From Flavobacterium sp. UBA7663 (lineage in GTDB: Bacteria; Bacteroidota; Bacteroidia; Flavobacteriales; Flavobacteriaceae), in NCBI RefSeq assembly GCF_002483315.1, contig NZ_DLHR01000015.1, positions 317,640 to 381,639 on the forward strand: DNA of 64,000 nt, written 5' to 3'. The position numbers were made by a program, and so were the translations under genes. Below, piece after piece: positions 1-7,101 of the stretch. Below the pieces are notes generated by a model. It was not told the DNA's origin. It saw only the letters and a list, made by a program, of their open reading frames with translations, and did not search any database. The first letter of the stretch is position 1. Each line of letters begins with the position of its first letter.

Positions 1-581
1 ATGATATCGGCTTCGTAACTATCACCAATCATTAGGCTTTCTTCTTTAGAAGCATTTGCCAAAGATAAGGCAAAATCAAATATGTTTTTATGTGGTTTTT
101 TAACTCCTGCCATTTCTGAATTGGTAATCGTTTCAAAATAATGATCAATGTTAGAATTTTTCATTTTTTTGGTTTGAACCGATGCAAAACCATTTGTTAT
201 AATATGCAATTGATATTTTGGTTTTAGATAATCTAGTAACTCGATTGCGCCATCAAACAAGTGATTATATTCTGGTAAATATTTGATGTATTCATCAGAT
301 AAATGATGAATCATTTCATCTGAAACTTCAAATTTTAAAGCATCAAAAACGTCTTTCAAACGATAATAACGTAAATCGTCATGCGAAATTTGATTTACTT
401 GGTACAATTTCCAATAATGTTGATTTCTTGGAATGTAAATATTTAAAAAATCCGATAATTCAATATCAAAACCTTGCTGCTTAAAAATTGTATCAAACGC
501 AAATCCAGAATTTTTATCGAAATCCCAAAGCGTGTGATCTAAATCGAAAAAGAGATGTTTTTTATGTTGGAATGAATGCAA
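1..581 (-). CDS. HAD-family hydrolase, YjjG-like pyrimidine nucleotidase (partial)
   Basis: The minus-strand reading frame runs off the left edge of the window, so the C-terminus is missing; about 194 residues are visible of a family usually near 230. HAD motif I is seen as FFDLDHTLWDFD close to the N-terminus. A motif II-like ITNG follows, then a conserved lysine in GVKKPHKNIF, and a motif III/IV-like MIGDSYEADI at the window edge. This arrangement fits cytoplasmic 5'-nucleotidases of the YjjG type, which dephosphorylate (non-canonical) pyrimidine monophosphates; the substrate is inferred. No ATG exists between the in-frame stop at 600-602 and the first motif, so the start is probably the TTG at 579-581. 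It lies directly behind the terminator at 602-625, and I see no promoter for it. Confidence 0.8.
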   Translation of the reverse strand, partial: MHSFQHKKHLFFDLDHTLWDFDKNSGFAFDTIFKQQGFDIELSDFLNIYIPRNQHYWKLYQVNQISHDDLRYYRLKDVFDALKFEVSDEMIHHLSDEYIKYLPEYNHLFDGAIELLDYLKPKYQLHIITNGFASVQTKKMKNSNIDHYFETITNSEMAGVKKPHKNIFDFALSLANASKEESLMIGDSYEADI

Positions 582-601
582 TGCTATGTGTTTGAATGAT
601 T

Positions 602-625
602 AAAAAAAGCCCAAACAATGGGCTT
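602..625 (-). terminator. Rho-independent terminator of the ABC operon
   Basis: Read on the minus strand, a 7-bp stem AAGCCCA/TGGGCTT with a 5-nt loop is followed by seven T residues. It lies 5 bp beyond the stop of the DUF3299-like gene and only about 20 bp before the HAD gene, so it should separate the two units. Confidence 0.8.
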
Positions 626-630
626 CTAAA

Positions 631-1122
631 TTATTTACTTTGAGAGATAATTACGGCGTCTTCGATATGGTAAATCCAATCTTCGACATCGGTTTCGTTG
701 TATCTAAAAGTTCCTTTTAAAGTTACATACGTATCGGTTTTTAACTTTGGAAAAGCGCCACCTTTAAATTTGATACCTGCAATGGTTTCTGGTCCTGACT
801 TCCCACAGAAGAAACAAGCGGCAAATACGTTTTTACTTAACGCATAATTTTTGTTGTCAATTGGCACAATGAATCCGCTCATGAAAACGGTTTTCTTTTG
901 CATCATTTTCAATTTCATGTTCACTTGTGGGAATTCTACTTCGCCATAAGTCGCATGTTTTTTTCGAACATATTTGATATCACCCAATAGTTTCCATGTT
1001 AAGGTATCTGCTGCTACTGATGTTTTAGTAGTGGCTTTTACAGTTGAAGTTGTGCTATCTGAAAAACTCATCATCGAAATAAAAACGAATAAAGCCAAAC
1101 TTAATTTAATATAATTACGCAT
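631..1122 (-). CDS. DUF3299-like exported protein, third gene of ABC operon
   Basis: This 163-residue protein has an N-terminal signal-like segment (Lys/Arg, then LSLALFVFISMMSF) and a compact domain holding the pair C103-F-F-C106 followed by GKSGPE. The pattern of a short beta-rich domain with VFMSGFIVPI and ACFFCG resembles DUF3299 proteins, which are often encoded beside MacB/FtsX-type ABC genes. Its start overlaps the permease end by 8 bp, so it is very probably translated from the same message. The Cys pair could bind metal or form a disulfide in the periplasm. Its job is unknown; together with the His-rich permease it suggests metal handling. The family assignment is from memory of the motif. 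Confidence 0.65.
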   Translation of the reverse strand: MRNYIKLSLALFVFISMMSFSDSTTSTVKATTKTSVAADTLTWKLLGDIKYVRKKHATYGEVEFPQVNMKLKMMQKKTVFMSGFIVPIDNKNYALSKNVFAACFFCGKSGPETIAGIKFKGGAFPKLKTDTYVTLKGTFRYNETDVEDWIYHIEDAVIISQSK

Positions 1123-2377
1123 TTGCTAATGTTTTTGAAATATTTAAATTGTATGCTTTTACGGCAGGAATTAATGCTGCAATAAAGCCCACAAATATAG
1201 TTAGTAAAAATAATGTTCCTTCTTTCTCCCAAATAAATTCATATGGATTGAAACTCATTTTGAAATCTTCTTCGGCTGAGTTAGACAACATACTTAATCC
1301 TACTCTTCCCAAAATCGTACCAAAAATAAATCCAACAACACATAAAAGCAAACTTTCAATCATCACGACTTTTAAAAGTTGTAATCTTTTGGCTCCGTTA
1401 ACACGCATTAAGGCAAATTCATTCTCGCGTTCTTTCAACGTATTGTAAAGTGCGATGAAAATTGAAATTCCTGAAATCAACATGATTCCGTATGCCAAAT
1501 ATTGTAACGCTGAAATTCCAATTCCGAATAAAGAAAATAAACGATTTACTTCAATTGCTGGTGAAGCCACTTGCATTTTGGTATTTTGCGCGATGATTCT
1601 TGGCCAAGTTACAATTCCCATTTTGTTACGGAATTTTAGTAAAACGGCTGTTATTTCCATGCCTGGTTCATCTAAAGTCATGGCAGCTTCTTCATGATGA
1701 TGTTCTTCTCCTTCAACATGAACGTGGCCTTCTTCGCCATGTGCTGGATTTTCTGTTTCTTCATGTCCGCCGTGCATTTGCCAAACACTTGGAATCGTAC
1801 ATAAAATCAAATTGTCTACTACTTTTCCTGTTGGTTTTGCAATTCCGACAACTTTGTATCCGTAATGATCGTGCACTTCACCTTCAGCTGCATCACCATG
1901 CGAACCGAAGAACTCATCTCCAATTTTTAAGCTTAATTTTTTTGCAATATCACTTCCGATTACGACTTCGAAATTCTTTTCAAATAGTTTTCCTTCGGCA
2001 ATCTTTGCACCATATTTTTCTAAATAATCAGGTGTTGTTCCTAAGATTTTATAACCGCGATAATTATCACCAAATGCTAAAGGAATCGCTTTTTGAACAA
2101 ACGGATGTTGCATCCAAACTTTTGCCGAATCGTAACTAATATTTCCCGTAGGAGAATCCACTTGGTAAACCGAAGACAAAATCAATTGTAGCGGACTTCC
2201 TTGCGCACCCATTACTAAATCAACTCCGTCAATATTGCTTGAAAACTTTTCTTCAAATTGTTTTTCGACTAAAACTAAAGTAGTAATAATCGCTACACTT
2301 GAGGTTAGCAAAATAACACTCAAGATGGTATTCAATGGCTTAAACCATATATTTTTCCATGCTAATTTTGCTATCAT
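1115..2377 (-). CDS. ABC transporter permease, MacB/FtsX type with His-rich loop
   Basis: The 420-residue protein has the FtsX-like layout: one membrane segment near residues 15-37, a large periplasmic domain, then three membrane segments at about 285-310, 335-360 and 390-410. The extracytoplasmic domain carries a low-complexity insert at residues 201-231 with eight histidines (202, 205, 213, 218, 220, 226-228) among acidic residues, plus more His in the preceding SHGDAAEGEVHDHYG stretch. Such loops bind Zn, Ni or Cu in other transporters. The gene overlaps the ATPase stop by 4 bp (ATGA) and the DUF3299-like gene by 8 bp, forming a tight operon. FtsX-type permeases usually move lipoproteins, peptides or macrolides, or transmit force, so a metal role is an inference from the His-rich insert. 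Confidence 0.85.
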   Translation of the reverse strand: MIAKLAWKNIWFKPLNTILSVILLTSSVAIITTLVLVEKQFEEKFSSNIDGVDLVMGAQGSPLQLILSSVYQVDSPTGNISYDSAKVWMQHPFVQKAIPLAFGDNYRGYKILGTTPDYLEKYGAKIAEGKLFEKNFEVVIGSDIAKKLSLKIGDEFFGSHGDAAEGEVHDHYGYKVVGIAKPTGKVVDNLILCTIPSVWQMHGGHEETENPAHGEEGHVHVEGEEHHHEEAAMTLDEPGMEITAVLLKFRNKMGIVTWPRIIAQNTKMQVASPAIEVNRLFSLFGIGISALQYLAYGIMLISGISIFIALYNTLKERENEFALMRVNGAKRLQLLKVVMIESLLLCVVGFIFGTILGRVGLSMLSNSAEEDFKMSFNPYEFIWEKEGTLFLLTIFVGFIAALIPAVKAYNLNISKTLANA

Positions 2378-3003
2378 ACTAACGTGATTTTATTAATGAA
2401 TCTTTCTTTAATTCGGTTATCATGCGTAACGATTAACAAAGCCGCTTTATATTCTTTCGATAAAGAAGTCAGCAATTCGATTACTTTTTCCGCATTTTTA
2501 TCATCTAAACTTGATGTTGGTTCGTCTGCCAAAAGTACTTTTGGTTCATTCATTAACGCACGAGCAATTGAAACACGTTGTTGCTGTCCAATACTCAACT
2601 GCGAAGGCAATTTAGACGCTTGATTTTCGATACCTAATTGTTCTAATAATTTCTTTGCTCTTTTCGTGTGTTTTTTACCCGTTGCCAACCAACTTGCCAT
2701 TTCTAAATTTTCCAAAACCGATAAAGCGCCAATGAAATGTGATTTTTGAAAAACCACACCAATGTGCTTTCCACGAAATTTATCAGTTGCCTTTTCCGAA
2801 AGTGCTACGACATCCGTTTTATCTATTTCAATTTCGCCTTTAGCTGGCTTTAATAATCCTGCTAAAATGTGTAAGTAGGTCGTTTTACCTTTTCCTGAAT
2901 CTCCTGTAATTAAAAGTGTGTTTCCAGCTTCGCAATACAAATCAGGAAAGATAAATTCTTGCTCTTTACTATAAGAAAATCGTATGTTTTTAGTGCTTAT
3001 CAT
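2374..3003 (-). CDS. ABC transporter ATP-binding protein, LolD/MacB type
   Basis: This is a stand-alone 209-residue nucleotide-binding subunit with Walker A (GDSGKGKTT, near residue 34), a Q-loop region (VFQKSHF), signature motif LSIGQQQR, Walker B (VLLADEPTS) and a switch histidine in VTHD. Its size and motifs place it in the LolD/MacB/FtsE group that pairs with FtsX-type permeases. It is the first gene of the operon with the overlapping permease and the DUF3299-like protein. A TTATCTTGC sequence at about 3030 (minus strand) resembles a weak -7 element, but no matching -33 was seen. Confidence 0.9.
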   Translation of the reverse strand: MISTKNIRFSYSKEQEFIFPDLYCEAGNTLLITGDSGKGKTTYLHILAGLLKPAKGEIEIDKTDVVALSEKATDKFRGKHIGVVFQKSHFIGALSVLENLEMASWLATGKKHTKRAKKLLEQLGIENQASKLPSQLSIGQQQRVSIARALMNEPKVLLADEPTSSLDDKNAEKVIELLTSLSKEYKAALLIVTHDNRIKERFINKITLV

Positions 3004-3077
3004 TAGTGTTTCAGCATTAATTTAATGTTGCAAGATAACAAATTCGTTTAAAAAATTTCTTAAATATTTTCTAATAA

Positions 3078-3110
3078 AAAACCTTGCGCATAGAGTAAGC
3101 ACAAGGTTTT
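3078..3110. terminator. Bidirectional Rho-independent terminator
   Basis: A 12-bp stem (AAAACCTTGCGC paired with GCACAAGGTTTT, one G-U pair) with a 9-nt loop and T-runs on both sides. It lies just past the superoxide dismutase stop codon and insulates it from the ABC operon. Confidence 0.85.
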
Positions 3111-3128
3111 TCTATTTTAATTAAAATA

Positions 3129-4127
3129 CTATTCTTCATCATGAGTACACAATCCCACAATCGTATGAAAAGTGTCGTGCAAACCATTTAAAGCTTTAGT
3201 GATTTTTGCATCTGACGCTTTTGATTTAACTAATTTATCCAACGCTTTACTGTCTTTAGCTAATTTATTAACCGAAGCCACAATTTCTTTTTTATTAAAT
3301 TGCGCTGGAATTTTAGCCATCTTTAAAGCATTTGCTTTTTCAGCCATTTCAGCACTTCTTTCTTTGATAGGTTGCAAATTTCCTTCTTCACTTGGATGGA
3401 ACGTTTGCGACATCACTTTGTGAAAGGTTTTGATTTCTGGCCAAGCTCCAAATGTATCTGGTTTTGGCATTGCTGCTTTGTATCTTTTGCTTACTTCTAT
3501 CCAATTTACAACACTCCATAAAGCAGATAGATAATCGGCTCTTTTGTTTTGGTATTTTAAGTAATACGCATGTTCCCAAACATCGATTCCGAAGATTGGC
3601 GTTCCTTTTACTTCTGCAATATCCATTAATGGATTGTCTTGATTTGGAGTTGAACTCACTACTAATTTTCCTTCTTTAGTAACAACCAACCAAGCCCAAC
3701 CTGAACCAAAACGACTTGCTCCTGCTGCATTTAATTTTTCTTTCAAAACATCAAAATTTCCAAAAGTTTCATTGACTGCTTTTTCTAATTCAGCCGACAT
3801 TTTAGTGTTTTTCTCAGGTGTTAAAACCGACCAAAACAACTCGTGATTATAATGTCCACCACCGTTATTACGAACTGCTACCGGCATAGTAGAAATCTTT
3901 GCAAAAATTTCATTTAAGCTTAGTTTTTCATCTGCAGTTCCTGCTAAAGCTGTATTTAAATTTTTAACATAAGCCGCGTGGTGTTTGCTATAATGTATTT
4001 CCATTGTTTGCGCATCAACAAAAGGCTCTAATGCATTGTAGGCATACGGTAATGCTTTTTGCGTAAACTGAGCCGATGCTGTTAACGTTACTAAAAGTGT
4101 TGCAACTAGAAGTTTTATATTTTTCAT
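3129..4127 (-). CDS. Exported Fe/Mn superoxide dismutase with C-terminal helical extension
   Basis: The 332-residue protein starts with a signal peptide ending near TASAQ at residue 20, so it should act outside the cytoplasm. Residues 23-220 are a full Fe/Mn superoxide dismutase: the four metal ligands are visible as H45 (IHYSKHH), H95 (YNHELFW), D182 and H186 (DVWEHAYY). The GGGHYNH stretch is more like the Mn or cambialistic forms. Ordinary enzymes are about 200 residues and stop there; this one carries about 110 extra residues predicted helical, with H236, H244, H317, H321, C327 and H329. The extension may form a four-helix bundle with its own metal site, which is inference. The gene is single and ends at a strong terminator. 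Confidence 0.92.
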   Translation of the reverse strand: MKNIKLLVATLLVTLTASAQFTQKALPYAYNALEPFVDAQTMEIHYSKHHAAYVKNLNTALAGTADEKLSLNEIFAKISTMPVAVRNNGGGHYNHELFWSVLTPEKNTKMSAELEKAVNETFGNFDVLKEKLNAAGASRFGSGWAWLVVTKEGKLVVSSTPNQDNPLMDIAEVKGTPIFGIDVWEHAYYLKYQNKRADYLSALWSVVNWIEVSKRYKAAMPKPDTFGAWPEIKTFHKVMSQTFHPSEEGNLQPIKERSAEMAEKANALKMAKIPAQFNKKEIVASVNKLAKDSKALDKLVKSKASDAKITKALNGLHDTFHTIVGLCTHDEE

Positions 4128-4214
4128 AGTATATTAATTTTTGATAAAATTACGGCTTATCGATTAGATAAAAAATTAAGAATTCTTAAAATTTCCATAA
4201 TTGTTGGGGTTAAA

Positions 4215-4252
4215 CGCAAAGAGCGCTAAGATTTTTCGCAAAGTTCGCTAAG
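4215..4252. repeat. Two copies of CGCAAAG-N2-CGCTAAG
   Basis: The 16-bp unit CGCAAAGagCGCTAAG at 4215-4230 recurs with a different central dinucleotide at 4237-4252 (22-bp spacing). Each unit is itself two related 7-mers 9 bp apart. It lies in the 243-bp gap between the superoxide dismutase and the GxxExxY gene. Confidence 0.75.
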
Positions 4253-4269
4253 GGAAAATTTATTAAGAA

Positions 4270-4804
4270 CTATATGACTATGTGTTTGATTGTTTTTTTA
4301 AACACATAGACACATAAGTTTATGTTAGCGTGCAAAAGTCGTTTCACTCTGACAATAGATAAGCATAGCTTTATGGTAAATTTCTGTAGATTTCATTTAC
4401 GAATGTTTTTTGTCCTTCTTTGAAAATATTTTTACAATTAAAATTTATCAAAATTCCTTTTGGAGCATTGAGTAAATTCATATAAGTTAGAATTTGAGAT
4501 TCACAAACTTTATGCATTTCTAAAGTAGACTTTAATTCTACTACAATAAGATTTTCGACATACAAATCGCATCTTAAATTAGCTTCTAACTGATTTCCTT
4601 TGTAAATTATTGACACTATTTTCTCTGTGTGAAAATTTATTTTCCTTAATCGTAACTCTTCTTTCATACATTCATGATAAACCGATTCTAACAAACCTGC
4701 TCCCAAATTTTTATGCACTTCAATTGCCGCTCCAATAATTTGAAACGACAAATTATCAATTTCCTTTTTTGTCATAATAAAAAAAACTATGTGACTATGT
4801 GTTT
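4270..4804. mobile_element. Possible GxxExxY cassette bounded by 18-bp direct repeats
   Basis: CTATATGACTATGTGTTT at 4270-4287 and CTATGTGACTATGTGTTT at 4787-4804 match at 17 of 18 positions in the same orientation and enclose exactly one gene, the GxxExxY protein. The left copy also pairs with AAACACATAG at 4300-4309 to form a 10-bp hairpin arm. This is the layout expected of a small inserted cassette, but no transposase is present, so mobility is an inference. Confidence 0.4.
4371..4775 (-). CDS. GxxExxY protein (PD-(D/E)XK nuclease-like fold)
   Basis: This 134-residue protein shows the family signature GAGLLESVY and, further on, RCDLYVENLIVVELKS, where the D and ExK resemble a PD-(D/E)XK nuclease core. 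The family is widespread in Bacteroidota and has no settled function; members also occur inserted in rRNA genes, as I recall. An upstream ATG would add 14 residues, but those codons lie in the flanking direct repeat and in an A-run, so I start at 4775 (MTKKEIDNLSF). The gene sits alone between near-identical direct repeats, between radC and the superoxide dismutase, which suggests it arrived as a unit. Confidence 0.8.
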   Translation of the reverse strand: MTKKEIDNLSFQIIGAAIEVHKNLGAGLLESVYHECMKEELRLRKINFHTEKIVSIIYKGNQLEANLRCDLYVENLIVVELKSTLEMHKVCESQILTYMNLLNAPKGILINFNCKNIFKEGQKTFVNEIYRNLP

Positions 4805-4813
4805 CAAAAAAAA

Positions 4814-5497
4814 TCAAAAAATGCCTTCATCTTGAAAACTCAAATACCCATTTTCTGTGATGATGATGTGGTCTAAAACTTGTATTTCTAAAGTTTGCCC
4901 TGCTTCTTTGATTCGTTTCGTGATTTTTAAATCAGCTTCGCTTGCCATTAATTTTCCTGAGGGATGATTGTGCGAGAGAATTAATCCCGTTGCATTTTGT
5001 TCGAATGCTATTTTGAAAATAATTCGAATATCTACAACTGTTCCTGTGATTCCGCCTTTTGAGAGTTGGGCTTTGTAGATAACTTTATTGGAATTATTGA
5101 GATATAATACCCAAAATTCTTCGTGAGGCAATTCGCCAATAATGGGTTGCATGATATCAAAAACGGCTTTACTGGAAGTAATTTTTTTAAGTTCGACGGC
5201 TTCTTCGGCTCTGCGTCTTCTTCCCAATTCTAATGCTGCAGCGATGGAAATAGCTTTGGCTTCACCAATTCCTTTGAATTGCATAAGTTGGCCAACCGAC
5301 ATTTTTCCTAACGTATTCAGATTATTTTCTGAAGATGCTAAAATGCGTTGACACAATTGCACGGCACTCTCATTTCGAGAACCGGAACCAATTAAAATAG
5401 CAAGTAATTCAGAATCAGATAAGGTAGATTTACCTTTAAGAAGAAATTTTTCACGTGGACGATCGTCTTCAGCCCATTGATTGATTGGCGTGTACAT
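4814..5497 (-). CDS. radC: RadC family JAB/MPN domain protein
   Basis: The 227-residue protein has the usual RadC arrangement: an N-terminal helical and helix-hairpin-helix-like part (FKGIGEAKAISIAAALELGRR) and a C-terminal JAMM-type domain with the zinc motif LSHNHPSGKL-x5-D (His, His, Ser, Asp). The family was once named for DNA repair, but its real function is unresolved; the fold is that of a metal-dependent isopeptidase. The length is normal for the family. A TTG-N19-TATTTTTG promoter lies about 30-60 bp upstream. Confidence 0.93.
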   Translation of the reverse strand: MYTPINQWAEDDRPREKFLLKGKSTLSDSELLAILIGSGSRNESAVQLCQRILASSENNLNTLGKMSVGQLMQFKGIGEAKAISIAAALELGRRRRAEEAVELKKITSSKAVFDIMQPIIGELPHEEFWVLYLNNSNKVIYKAQLSKGGITGTVVDIRIIFKIAFEQNATGLILSHNHPSGKLMASEADLKITKRIKEAGQTLEIQVLDHIIITENGYLSFQDEGIF

Positions 5498-5524
5498 GAG
5501 TATTTATTTTGGCGTTTATAAGAA

Positions 5525-5554
5525 CAAAAATAATTGAAAAAATCTAAATGTCAA
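5525..5554 (-). promoter_or_regulatory. Bacteroidota-type promoter of radC
   Basis: On the minus strand, a -33 TTG (5552-5554) and a -7 TATTTTTG (5525-5532) are 19 bp apart, matching the TTG / TAnnTTTG consensus. The expected start site leaves a leader of about 20 nt before radC. Confidence 0.65.
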
Positions 5555-5561
5555 AATTATT

Positions 5562-5577
5562 GATGGAAGATGGAAGA
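5562..5577. repeat. Heptad array, GATGGAA x2
   Basis: Two perfect GATGGAA units in tandem (5562-5575) followed by GA of a third, in the 149-bp gap between radC and the DUF1287 gene. It is the smallest of the dispersed 7-bp-period arrays in the window. Confidence 0.6.
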
Positions 5578-5646
5578 ATTTATACAAACTTTAGAATAAT
5601 TAATACTAAATTCAACTGAAATTCCGTTTTCTTAAAAAATTATCAC

Positions 5647-6294
5647 ATGAAATTTACTGGAATTATTTTATTGTCTTTTTTATTTCTGAATTGTAAAAAA
5701 GAAACACTTAAAACTGAAGTTACGCAACAGATTGAATCAAAACCAACAACTCAACTCATAGAAAACCCAACTGATTTCTATGAAAAACTATCCAATGCAG
5801 CGATTTCAATAATTGATCCTGAAGTGGTTTACACGCCGGATTATGTTGGGATAAAATATCCAAATGGTGATGTTCCTGCAAAAACGGGTGTTTGTACCGA
5901 TGTTGTGATTCGTGCTTATCGAAAACTAGGAATTGATTTGCAAAAAGAAGTGCATGAAGACTTGAAAGCCAACTTTTCATTGTATCCCAATTTAAAAAAA
6001 TGGGGTTTAAAAACTACAGATAAAAACATCGACCATAGAAGAGTTCCTAATTTAGAGGTTTTCTTTGCTCGGAAAGGAAAAACTTTACCTATTACGCAAA
6101 ATCCAAAAGACTACAAAACAGGCGATTTAGTTACTTGGATGATTAATGATAAATTACCTCATATTGGTATTGTAACGCACATAAAATCAAGCAACGAAAA
6201 CCCAATGATTGTACATAACGTGGGAAGTGGACAAGTTTTAGAAGACTGTTTGTTGAGTTGGAAAATTGTGGGGCATTTTAGATATGGGAAATAA
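5647..6294 (+). CDS. DUF1287 lipoprotein, NlpC/P60-like fold
   Basis: The 215-residue protein has a short lipoprotein signal with the acylated Cys at residue 16 (FLFLNC), so it is membrane-anchored outside the cytoplasm. The rest matches DUF1287: YPNGDVPAKTGVCTDVVIRAYRKLGIDLQ holds the candidate catalytic Cys, and GDLVTWMINDKLPHIGIVTH and MIVHNVGSG supply histidines of a papain-like Cys-His triad. Families of this fold often act on peptidoglycan peptides or amides, but the substrate here is unknown. It is a single gene facing a TPR gene with only 19 bp between stops. Confidence 0.85.
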   Translation: MKFTGIILLSFLFLNCKKETLKTEVTQQIESKPTTQLIENPTDFYEKLSNAAISIIDPEVVYTPDYVGIKYPNGDVPAKTGVCTDVVIRAYRKLGIDLQKEVHEDLKANFSLYPNLKKWGLKTTDKNIDHRRVPNLEVFFARKGKTLPITQNPKDYKTGDLVTWMINDKLPHIGIVTHIKSSNENPMIVHNVGSGQVLEDCLLSWKIVGHFRYGK

Positions 6295-6313
6295 AGTTTT
6301 GGTCATAAACTAT

Positions 6314-7099
6314 TTATCTAAATTCTGACAAAATTATTTCCGAAAGATTAGATTTATCCTCAATTTTATCAAATATTTTTTTTGCTTTACTAATTAATTT
6401 CTCATCATTATTAGCTTTCCCTTTTTTTATTAAGCTTAGAGCATAATTCGCCCTATAATCGTCATTTTTTGTGATTTTCCCACTTAATTTTTCAAAGGTC
6501 TCAATACTTTCAAAATACTTTTCATTTCTTGTTAAAAGTATACCTTGTACCAAGTAAATTTCATCACCAATTGGAATTCCTCTTTGTAAATACTTTGTTA
6601 TTGCATTATCTAAATTTTCCAAACCTACTTCTGTATCGCCTAAAAATATTGAAGTTGAAGCTATTCCATAATATCCTTCTGGATTTTCTGGAAAAAACTC
6701 TTTCATTTCATTATATTTTTTTCTAGCAAGTTTAAATGCCCCCATTTTAGAAGCCATAAAAGCTAAATTTTGTTTATAAATTATTGACTTATTATTACTC
6801 AAACTATCAGCTATATAATAATAAGTTAATGCAGCTTTATCCATGTTTGAAATACGATAAGTATAACCTGCAAAAAAATATGCATCGCAAAAAGTGCTAT
6901 CCTTTTTTATTAAATCTAAAAATAATTGATTTGCACCACCAATATAACGATTGGCTTTTATACAATCTAATCCTAATTTATAATTATCCTGAGATTCTTT
7001 ATCATCAGGAATTGGGCAAATAGTATAATTACCATTAAAATAATCTGATTGAGCAAAACTCAATTGAATAAAAAGAAAAAAAAGAAGGATGTTTTTCAT
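6314..7099 (-). CDS. Exported TPR-repeat protein
   Basis: The 261-residue protein begins with a clear signal peptide (MKNILLFFLFIQLSFAQ, cleavage near residue 17). The mature part is almost entirely helical pairs with TPR-like spacing, for example FCDAYFFAGYTYRISNMDKAALTYY and PEGYYGIASTSIFLGDTEVGLENLDNAI. No catalytic motif is visible. It probably acts as a protein-binding scaffold in the periplasm or on the outer membrane; the partner is unknown. It starts 2 bp after the end of mpl and is probably co-transcribed with mpl and the second TPR gene. Confidence 0.8.
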   Translation of the reverse strand: MKNILLFFLFIQLSFAQSDYFNGNYTICPIPDDKESQDNYKLGLDCIKANRYIGGANQLFLDLIKKDSTFCDAYFFAGYTYRISNMDKAALTYYYIADSLSNNKSIIYKQNLAFMASKMGAFKLARKKYNEMKEFFPENPEGYYGIASTSIFLGDTEVGLENLDNAITKYLQRGIPIGDEIYLVQGILLTRNEKYFESIETFEKLSGKITKNDDYRANYALSLIKKGKANNDEKLISKAKKIFDKIEDKSNLSEIILSEFR

Positions 7100-7101
7100 T
7101 A

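Noticed and set aside
1600..2139. 179-residue plus-strand open frame rich in Leu, His and Arg
   Set aside because: Antisense shadow of the permease gene; it has the composition expected of reversed coding sequence and no motif.
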